Shown here: positions 58,709-64,000 of the stretch, piece by piece | Position numbering within the stretch: the stretch's first letter is position 1 | Layout: the number at the start of each line of letters is the position of its first letter | Assembly (NCBI RefSeq): GCF_004346185.1 | Contig: NZ_SMAI01000018.1 | Span: forward strand, 1 to 64,000 | Direction: 5' to 3' | Length of the DNA stretch: 64,000 nt | DNA from: Aquabacter spiritensis | Lineage (GTDB): Bacteria; Pseudomonadota; Alphaproteobacteria; Rhizobiales; Xanthobacteraceae | The notes under the pieces: model-generated | What the model saw: only the letters and a program-made list of their open reading frames with translations | Told to the model about the DNA's origin: nothing | The model's database searches: none | Made by a program: the position numbers and the translations under genes

Positions 58709-60474
58709 GACGGCACCAGCGGGCGGGGGTTTCGCAAATACTGCTTGAGCATGGCGTCCAGCGCCCAATAGGTCAGGGCGCCGACGGTTCCGGTCGGGTT
58801 GTAGCCGGCATTTTGCGGAAACACACCGGCGCCCATGACCCAGAGATTGTGCATGTCCCAGGATTGCAAATACCGATTGACGACACTCGTCTTCGGATCG
58901 GTGCCCATGATGGTCCCGCCGGTATTGTGCGTCGTCTGGTAGGGAACTATGCTGTAATGGTCGTCGAGCCAGCCGACCGAGACCGACTTGCCGCCCATCG
59001 CCTGCGCGACGCGCCAAGCCTTCTCCGTCACGTGGCGCGACATCAGCCGGTCATTATAGGGGAAATCGAAGGTGACCATGCCCAGCGGCTGGCCGAAGGC
59101 GTCGGTATAGGAGGGGTCGAGGCCGATATAATTGTTCGGGTGGGGCACGGACGAGCCGTGAATCGTCAGCGAGACCGTGCTGTTATAATTCTCGGCCACC
59201 GCCTGCTTCCAGGCCCGTCCCCAGCGCGGCGTCCCGTCCGGGACCGGGTGGAAATTGATGGGACGTCCGCTGGTCTGATAGGCGGCGATATAGGCCCCGC
59301 CGACGAAGCCGAGCCCGGAATGGTCGAAGCTGCCATTGTTGACGTCGTCGATCGCGGTGCCGAGCGCGCCGGCCCCCATGAACGGATTGATGCGCTTGGA
59401 GCCGGCATAGAATACATTTATGCCGCTCATCGTCTGATAGGTATAATTGCGGCCGACGGTGCCGGAACGGGTCCGCGGATCATAGGGCTCGCCGATGCCG
59501 GACTGCAGCATCAGGACCGCATTGTGGTGTGCAAAGGCGCACAGCACGACCATGGCCGCCGGCTGGAACACCTCCCGGCCGCGCGCATCGACATAGGTGA
59601 CGCCGGTGGCGACATTGGCCCCTCGATCCCACTCCACGCGCAGCACATAGGACCGCGTGCGCAGCTCGAAATTCTTGTTGGCGAGGGCGGCCGGCAGGAT
59701 GGCGACCTGCGCGCTGGCCTTGGCGAAGTGCTCGCACCCGTAGGTTTCGCAGAAGCCACAATACATGCAGGGCTTCAGCTCCAATCCGTAGGGATTGGTG
59801 TAGTGCCGGGTCGAGTTCGAGGAGGGGACCGGAAAGGGGTGATGGCCGAGTTCGGCCGCCGCTGTGCCGAAGAGATGGCCGGAATAGGCCTGCTTCATCG
59901 GCGGATTGGGATAAGGTGCGCTGCGGGCGCCCTCGAACGGGTTGCCGCCCGATTGGACCTCGCCCCGTAGATTGCCGGCCGTCCCTCCGGTGCCGCAGAT
60001 CCTCTCAAAATAGTCGTAGAAGGGTTCGAGGTCCTCATAGCTGAGGCCCCAGTCCTGGATCGTCACGTCCTCGGCGAGAAAGTCGCGTCCGTAGCGGTCG
60101 TTCACCCACGAGCGCAGCGCGAACCATTCGGGCTGAAACCGCCAGGTCTGGCCGTTCCAATGAACCATCGCGCCGCCCACCCCCTCGCCGGGGAGGAACG
60201 AGCCGAGCTGGCGCATCGGCAGGGCCCGCTGGCCGGGAAAATTCCGGAAGCTCAGCGTCTGCACCCGTGGGTCCTGCATCAGCCCGTGCCGAACCGAATA
60301 TTTCAACTCGTCGTGCATGGTCGGCGACTGGAAGTCGGGGATCGTCTGGCGCATCTGGCCGCGCTCGAGCGCAACCACGGTGTGGCCGGCCTCGGCCAGT
60401 TCCTTGCCGAGGATCGCGGCGGTCATGCCGCCGCCGACCAAGGCGACATCGACGGGGGGCATCCGGACAGCCAT
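58705..60474 (-). CDS. GMC-family FAD dehydrogenase with probable Fe-S motif
   Basis: This 589-residue flavoenzyme has FAD-binding VALVGGGMTAAILGKELAEAG at its start, here truncated to the core. The C-terminal catalytic His/Asn pair lies in YQTTHNTGG and GYNPTGTVGA. Four cysteines at about 236, 239, 242 and 247 (CMYCGFCETYGC) fit the Fe-S site of FAD-glucose, fructose or gluconate dehydrogenases, which pass electrons to cytochromes. It resembles the gluconate 2-dehydrogenase large subunit; the real substrate (sugar, aldonate or alcohol) is unknown. It lacks its own signal and is probably exported with the Tat small subunit. An ATG start at 60474 has a GAGGG site; a GTG at 60486 would overlap the previous stop. 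Confidence 0.9.
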   Translation of the reverse strand: MAVRMPPVDVALVGGGMTAAILGKELAEAGHTVVALERGQMRQTIPDFQSPTMHDELKYSVRHGLMQDPRVQTLSFRNFPGQRALPMRQLGSFLPGEGVGGAMVHWNGQTWRFQPEWFALRSWVNDRYGRDFLAEDVTIQDWGLSYEDLEPFYDYFERICGTGGTAGNLRGEVQSGGNPFEGARSAPYPNPPMKQAYSGHLFGTAAAELGHHPFPVPSSNSTRHYTNPYGLELKPCMYCGFCETYGCEHFAKASAQVAILPAALANKNFELRTRSYVLRVEWDRGANVATGVTYVDARGREVFQPAAMVVLCAFAHHNAVLMLQSGIGEPYDPRTRSGTVGRNYTYQTMSGINVFYAGSKRINPFMGAGALGTAIDDVNNGSFDHSGLGFVGGAYIAAYQTSGRPINFHPVPDGTPRWGRAWKQAVAENYNSTVSLTIHGSSVPHPNNYIGLDPSYTDAFGQPLGMVTFDFPYNDRLMSRHVTEKAWRVAQAMGGKSVSVGWLDDHYSIVPYQTTHNTGGTIMGTDPKTSVVNRYLQSWDMHNLWVMGAGVFPQNAGYNPTGTVGALTYWALDAMLKQYLRNPRPLVPS

Positions 60475-60482
60475 GGCGACCC

Positions 60483-61289
60483 TCACGGGTGGTCGGTGAG
60501 GTGGGCGTGGCGCGCGTCCTCGTTCGCCATGCTGATCGGTTCGCGGCGGTACGCGTAATCATAGGCATCGACGAGTTCGAGATATTGCGCATAGGCACCG
60601 GGAAAGCCCACCATGCGCCACCCGACCATGTCGCGATTGCCGCCATAAGCGGGGTCGGCAAAGAAGCCTTCGATCGTATTGGCGAGCAGAGTCTCGAAAA
60701 AGACCGGCGCCGGCAAAGAGGGCAGAACGATGCGTGCGGTCTCCAGGCCGGAGAGCACATCATCCCTCTCGGCCTCGCCCAAGTCCCAGAATTCGCGGCC
60801 GGCATTCGCCGCCCGGACATGGGCGCGGATTTCCTCGATGCCGATCTGGTAGAGCTGCGCCGGCGTGAAGCGCAATTGGTAGCCCTGCTCGGGCGGCGCG
60901 TCGGCAAGCCATGGCCCGTCGAGATACATGCGGTCTCCGGCGCCGAAACCGCTCGCGAGCTGCCGATCGATATAAGTCAGCACCCCGGCTGCCGCGGCGC
61001 CGGCAAAGGTCGCATCCGGCGGGATCAGGCGGTCCACCGCCGCGGTCACGAAAGCCGCTTCCGGGTCGTTGAAGAAGAACAACATGCCCGTGCCGGAGGG
61101 CGCGGCGGCCGCTGCGTTCGAGGCGGGGGAAGCGGGGGCTGGAGCCGCGGGTTGGGCGGCGGCCTGCGATCCGCGGCAGATCGGAAAGCCGCTCTCGTCA
61201 CAGGTGCCGATGGCGACGGCCGCGCCGACTCCCGCGACGCTCGCGGCGCCGGTCTTCAGAAGATGTCGGCGGGAAACGGGTCGGGTCAT
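60483..61289 (-). CDS. Gluconate 2-dehydrogenase subunit 3-type protein (Tat-exported)
   Basis: This 268-residue protein begins with a twin-arginine signal (VSRRHLLKTG, then an Ala/Gly-rich hydrophobic stretch). The mature part, after a low-complexity Ala/Pro linker, has the gamma-subunit family features FFNDPEAAFVTAAVDRLIPPD (partial) and YLDGPW. Such subunits hitch-hike the folded FAD subunit through the Tat pore and form the enzyme complex. GGGAGA precedes the ATG at 61289, which overlaps the upstream stop (ATGA). Confidence 0.88.
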   Translation of the reverse strand: MTRPVSRRHLLKTGAASVAGVGAAVAIGTCDESGFPICRGSQAAAQPAAPAPASPASNAAAAAPSGTGMLFFFNDPEAAFVTAAVDRLIPPDATFAGAAAAGVLTYIDRQLASGFGAGDRMYLDGPWLADAPPEQGYQLRFTPAQLYQIGIEEIRAHVRAANAGREFWDLGEAERDDVLSGLETARIVLPSLPAPVFFETLLANTIEGFFADPAYGGNRDMVGWRMVGFPGAYAQYLELVDAYDYAYRREPISMANEDARHAHLTDHP

Positions 61290-61648
61290 GGGCGATCTCC
61301 CTTCGCTGACGCGCGCAGGACGGTCTGAAGACAGGGCTGGTGGGCCGCGGACCCCTGATAGGCGTCGCACAATGCGGCCTGCGGAAGCGGCGGCACCCGC
61401 GTCTGGCCGGGGGGCACGGTCGGCGGGCTCTTGGGCCCGCTATAGCCGGTGGTGGTCCCGTTGTTCGTGCCGGCGCCGACATGCGTCAGCCGCGCGACGC
61501 CGTCGCCGCCGGCTTGCGATCCGGATGCGCCGCGCGACTGCGTCACCTCGTCGGACACGTTCGCCTGTGCCCAGGCCGGAGCCGCCGCGAGCACGCACAT
61601 CCACGCGCCGAGCGCGAAGCGGGCAAGCCGAAGGGAAAGATGCGTCAT
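61286..61648 (-). CDS. Small exported protein in the GMC dehydrogenase operon
   Basis: This 120-residue protein has a signal peptide (hydrophobic 8-25, cleavage near 27 after AWA). The mature region is Gly/Thr/Ser/Pro-rich with two cysteines near the C-terminus (LCDAYQ and PCLQTV) and no heme motif. It overlaps both neighbours by 4 bases (ATGA), so it is made together with the cytochromes and dehydrogenase. I recognise no family; a chaperone or spacer role is possible but unproven. Confidence 0.75.
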   Translation of the reverse strand: MTHLSLRLARFALGAWMCVLAAAPAWAQANVSDEVTQSRGASGSQAGGDGVARLTHVGAGTNNGTTTGYSGPKSPPTVPPGQTRVPPLPQAALCDAYQGSAAHQPCLQTVLRASAKGDRP

Positions 61649-62457
61649 CGGCTGGGGCTCCCGTATCCGCCGGGTGGGGCCGATGCCGGAACCGGCGGCA
61701 ACGTGCGGATGTCCCGCGTCGCCGTGCCCGGCGCGGCCGGAGCGAGGGCGGCGTAATAGGCAGCAACCCCCTCAATGTCGAATTCGGTCATCCGTCGGGC
61801 GATGCTTTCCATCACCGCCAAAAAATCGCCCTTGCGCGCGCCGGTCTTCCAGGCGCGGAGCTGGGCCTCGATATAGGCCGCATGCTGTCCCGCCAGCGCG
61901 GGATAGAAGGGAGGAAGACCGCGCCCTGCCGGGCCGTGGCAATTGACACAGCCTTGGATGCCGCGCGCTGCCGAACCCACCGCCGCCAGGTGCGCGCCAT
62001 GTTGGAGCCGTTCGGGATCCAGCGTCGGGCGCAAGGCCGCGCGCACCGGGATCTGCACCGCGAAATAGATCGACACGTCCCGCATCTGCTGGTCGTCGAG
62101 GGCGCGGGCGATGGGCGACATGACCACGTTTTCGCGCGCGCCCGACGCGTAATCCCTCAAGGCTCGATAGAGATATTCAGGGCTTTGCCCGAACAGGCTG
62201 GGAAATACGGCGGCAGCGTCTCCCGCACCCTGCAAGCCATGGCAGGTGAAGCAGGCTCCGCCGGGTGCGCCGATCCCAACCGCGCCGACGACGACCGCAC
62301 GGCCGCGCGACACCTCCTCGGCGCGCACTGCCCCTGGCTGCCAGACGGCCGCGCCCCCGGACTGTGCGCGACCCGGGCCGCCGCCGAGCACAACAAGCGT
62401 CGCACAGACCAGAGCGCGGCACATCATGCCAGAGGCGGGAGTCAGGTTTCGCGACAT
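61645..62457 (-). CDS. Diheme c4-type cytochrome c, first gene of the operon
   Basis: This 270-residue exported protein has a signal peptide with cleavage near 32 (GRA then Q). It has two heme sites, CFTCHGLQGAGD and CVNCHGPAGRG, with Met ligands in ENVVMSPIA and FLAVMESIA. The layout matches the c4 protein at 57854-58708, and the two look like paralogues. GGGAGAG precedes the ATG at 62457; the frame is open further upstream without signal-like sequence. Confidence 0.9.
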   Translation of the reverse strand: MSRNLTPASGMMCRALVCATLVVLGGGPGRAQSGGAAVWQPGAVRAEEVSRGRAVVVGAVGIGAPGGACFTCHGLQGAGDAAAVFPSLFGQSPEYLYRALRDYASGARENVVMSPIARALDDQQMRDVSIYFAVQIPVRAALRPTLDPERLQHGAHLAAVGSAARGIQGCVNCHGPAGRGLPPFYPALAGQHAAYIEAQLRAWKTGARKGDFLAVMESIARRMTEFDIEGVAAYYAALAPAAPGTATRDIRTLPPVPASAPPGGYGSPSR

Positions 62458-62724
62458 CCTGGCTCTCCCTGTGAACCCGCACGGGTTGGGTGAGTTTGGC
62501 TCGGGACGCACCGCGCCATCGCCCAGGTAACGCCGCACCTTGGAAAAATGTTTCTTGCCGGGTCCTAAAAGTGCCGTCTGACGGAGCGTTCTCCTGAGGC
62601 CGGATCTCCTGGTCCCCTTCTCGGAAGGCACCGGCGCTCACCGGTTCGGCCGGGGGTCGAGGGAACATCCGGACCGGCCCGGGCATTGCACTTCGAGCAG
62701 TGCGCGACCTTGAAAGCCGACGCC
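62458..62724. other. Divergent intergenic region of the cytochrome genes
   Basis: About 267 bases separate the minus-strand operon from the plus-strand cytochrome. A small inverted repeat (CCGTCTGACGG, about 62573-62583) is present, but no convincing -35/-10 pair or known operator is seen on either strand. Confidence 0.35.
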
Positions 62725-63114
62725 GTGTCCGACGCCATCTCAAGCCACGTCCTCCGCATCATAGCGATCGGCCTCGGTGCTCTGCTGTCGGCAGGATGCG
62801 ATCGCGTCGTGCCGGCTGGACGGCAGGTGGCGGACGGCGACCCTGCGCGTGGCCATGTCCTCGTTCGGTCTTATGGATGTCAGACGTGCCATGCGATTCC
62901 CGGCGTCGCGGGCGTCAAAGGCGTCGTCGGACCGCCGCTCGACCGGTTCGCTCGGCGGGCCATGATTGCCGGCCTGGTGCCGAACGAGCCCGCGGTCCTG
63001 CTGCGCTGGCTGGAAAATCCGCCGCAGATCTCCCCCCGCACCGCGATGCCGGACATGGGCGTGTCACGCGCGGATGCACGGGACATCGCCGCCTATCTCT
63101 ACAGTCTGGAATAG
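62725..63114 (+). CDS. Lipoprotein cytochrome c (class I, monoheme)
   Basis: This is about 129 residues. A hydrophobic stretch ends in LLSAGC, a lipobox with the lipidated Cys near residue 25. The heme site CQTCH follows, with an axial Met in RTAMPDMGVS, as in class I cytochromes. The lipid anchor would hold it at the membrane as a relay near an oxidase. The start is uncertain: GTG at 62725 gives a compact signal, and a TTG at 62686 would add 13 residues. It is divergent from the GMC operon and probably functions with it. Confidence 0.82.
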   Translation: MSDAISSHVLRIIAIGLGALLSAGCDRVVPAGRQVADGDPARGHVLVRSYGCQTCHAIPGVAGVKGVVGPPLDRFARRAMIAGLVPNEPAVLLRWLENPPQISPRTAMPDMGVSRADARDIAAYLYSLE

Positions 63115-63183
63115 GAGGGGCACGACGCCGCATCGCACGACGGTGCATCTCGCGGACCGAAGGCGCCGGCGCCCCCCGGGGCG

Positions 63184-63207
63184 GCAGGAGGGCCGTGGCC
63201 CTCCTGC
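63184..63207. terminator. Hairpin between convergent genes
   Basis: GCAGGAGGGCC (63184-63194) and GGCCCTCCTGC (63197-63207) form an 11-base stem between the cytochrome gene and the PRC-barrel gene. There is no T-run. It may be a weak bidirectional terminator. Confidence 0.35.
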
Positions 63208-63219
63208 GCTGGAATCCCG

Positions 63220-64000
63220 TCAGCCGGCGTGTTCGCGCCAGAAGGTGTCGACGCGCTGGCGGTCCTGAGTGGACTGGTTCGGATCGGAGAAGCGGTCCGG
63301 ATCCACCGTCGGCGCCTGATCGATGACGTCTTCTGACACGTTCAGAACGAAGGTGTTCAGGCCGGACGTGGCCCGCACCGACGACCACGGAACCGCCACC
63401 ATATCCTCGCCGAGGCCGAGAATGCCCCCGCTGGCGACGATCAGATAGCGGATGTCGCCATTGCCGGGATCGAGAACGATATCCTCGACCGTGCCGAGCT
63501 GCTCGTCTTTCGGATTGCGGACTTCCGTCGCGGTCACGTTGGCGAGATTGATGAGACCGGTCTGCACTTCGCTCACCGGCCGGGCGCCGACCAGACGCTG
63601 CTGACGCCAGTTCGAGACCTCGTTGGCGTTCACGCCGGCCTGCTTCAGCTCGTTGGAATAGCCGTTATAGACTTGGCGGAGTTCGTCCAGAACGGTTGCG
63701 CAGGCCTGTTCATCGCCCCGATGCGCGAGGACGTTCACGGCCGCCCGCAGGGTGCGGATCTGATAGGGCGCCGAGCGGATGCCCCAGCCGTCTCCCGCCC
63801 ACATCTGGTTGGTGTTGGGGGTGGCCGTCTGCGCGGTGGTGCCGCCCCGAGTCGGCTGTGTCGTTGCGCGATCATCGGCCCCGCGATTGGCCTCGGCGCG
63901 GGGGTCGGTCGCGCGGGTTTCCGCAGCGCGGCGATCCCCTCCGCGATTATCTGCATTCCTGTTGGCATCGGTCCCGTAGCCGGGTGTTCCCCAGCCCGCG
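63220..64000 (-). CDS. PRC-barrel domain protein, 5' end beyond the window
   Basis: The frame is open to the right edge, so the start is missing; an internal ATG at 63804 is probably not the start. The visible part of about 259 residues begins with a hydrophilic Asn/Arg/Thr/Ala-rich segment. It then has a helical region with a Cys (QACATVLDEL) and a PRC-barrel (TGLINLANVTATEV through DPGNGDIRYLIVASGG and VPWSSVRA, about 140-215 of the visible part). Secreted PRC-barrel proteins of this type are frequent in Rhizobiales and often linked to stress responses. Confidence 0.83.
   Translation of the reverse strand, partial: AGWGTPGYGTDANRNADNRGGDRRAAETRATDPRAEANRGADDRATTQPTRGGTTAQTATPNTNQMWAGDGWGIRSAPYQIRTLRAAVNVLAHRGDEQACATVLDELRQVYNGYSNELKQAGVNANEVSNWRQQRLVGARPVSEVQTGLINLANVTATEVRNPKDEQLGTVEDIVLDPGNGDIRYLIVASGGILGLGEDMVAVPWSSVRATSGLNTFVLNVSEDVIDQAPTVDPDRFSDPNQSTQDRQRVDTFWREHAG

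Overview
The window is high-GC chromosomal DNA of an alphaproteobacterium, most likely a Hyphomicrobiales (Rhizobiales) member. The evidence is an unbroken 14-gene nuo operon continuing into birA, rnj, mce, a DUF1467 gene, proS, lolC and lolD; a CckA-type hybrid kinase; the short ProRS without an editing insert; a stand-alone RNase J; and a bamE, CBP3-type chaperone, DUF177, plsX, fabH, ihfA, merR block. No phage genes, transposases, integrases or CRISPR arrays were seen. The genus cannot be named from the sequence alone.

Layout. (1) 1-407: left edge with two terminator-like hairpins and tRNA-Lys(CUU). (2) 505-7696: a seven-gene minus-strand catabolic operon (sulfonate/nitrate-type ABC importer, AspA/AstE-type deacylase, Ldh2-type dehydrogenase, split UxaA-type lyase) facing a GcvA-like LysR regulator. 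(3) 7728-14896: an unknown winged-helix protein, two small exported proteins, a FliO homologue with a huge low-complexity tail, and cckA. (4) 15190-30429: complex I, nuoA to nuoN, with two extra small genes inserted (18025-18402, exported; 20583-20747, basic). (5) 30433-37344: birA, rnj, mce, DUF1467, a possible structured minus-strand RNA, proS, lolC, lolD. (6) 37503-46977: an exported Ntn-type amidohydrolase, a TatD-family nuclease, a DEAD-box helicase, an MFS transporter, the ppiD-trpE pair and tpiA. (7) 47023-52703: bamE, the CBP3-like chaperone, DUF177, plsX, fabH, ihfA and a MerR regulator with a very long tail. (8) 52819-56869: rlpA, a Na/Pi cotransporter with a PhoU-like domain, tRNA-Pro(GGG) and a Na+/Ca2+ exchanger. 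(9) 56885-63114: a tightly coupled minus-strand operon for a periplasmic GMC dehydrogenase with its Tat-exported small subunit, two diheme cytochromes, a small exported protein and a cytochrome c-fused oxidase subunit II, plus a divergent lipoprotein cytochrome c. (10) 63220-64000: a PRC-barrel protein cut by the right edge.

Two modules look accessory. The 505-6641 operon reads as import of an organic acid or sulfonate, hydrolysis of an acyl or amide bond, oxidation of a 2-hydroxy acid and lyase cleavage. The 56885-62457 operon reads as a periplasmic oxidation chain: GMC flavoprotein with a probable Fe-S cluster, then c4-type cytochromes, then a CuA/cytochrome c subunit II that has no subunit I in this window. 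Substrates for both are unknown, and they are the best candidates for an undescribed system. The rest is conserved housekeeping sequence with a few local oddities.
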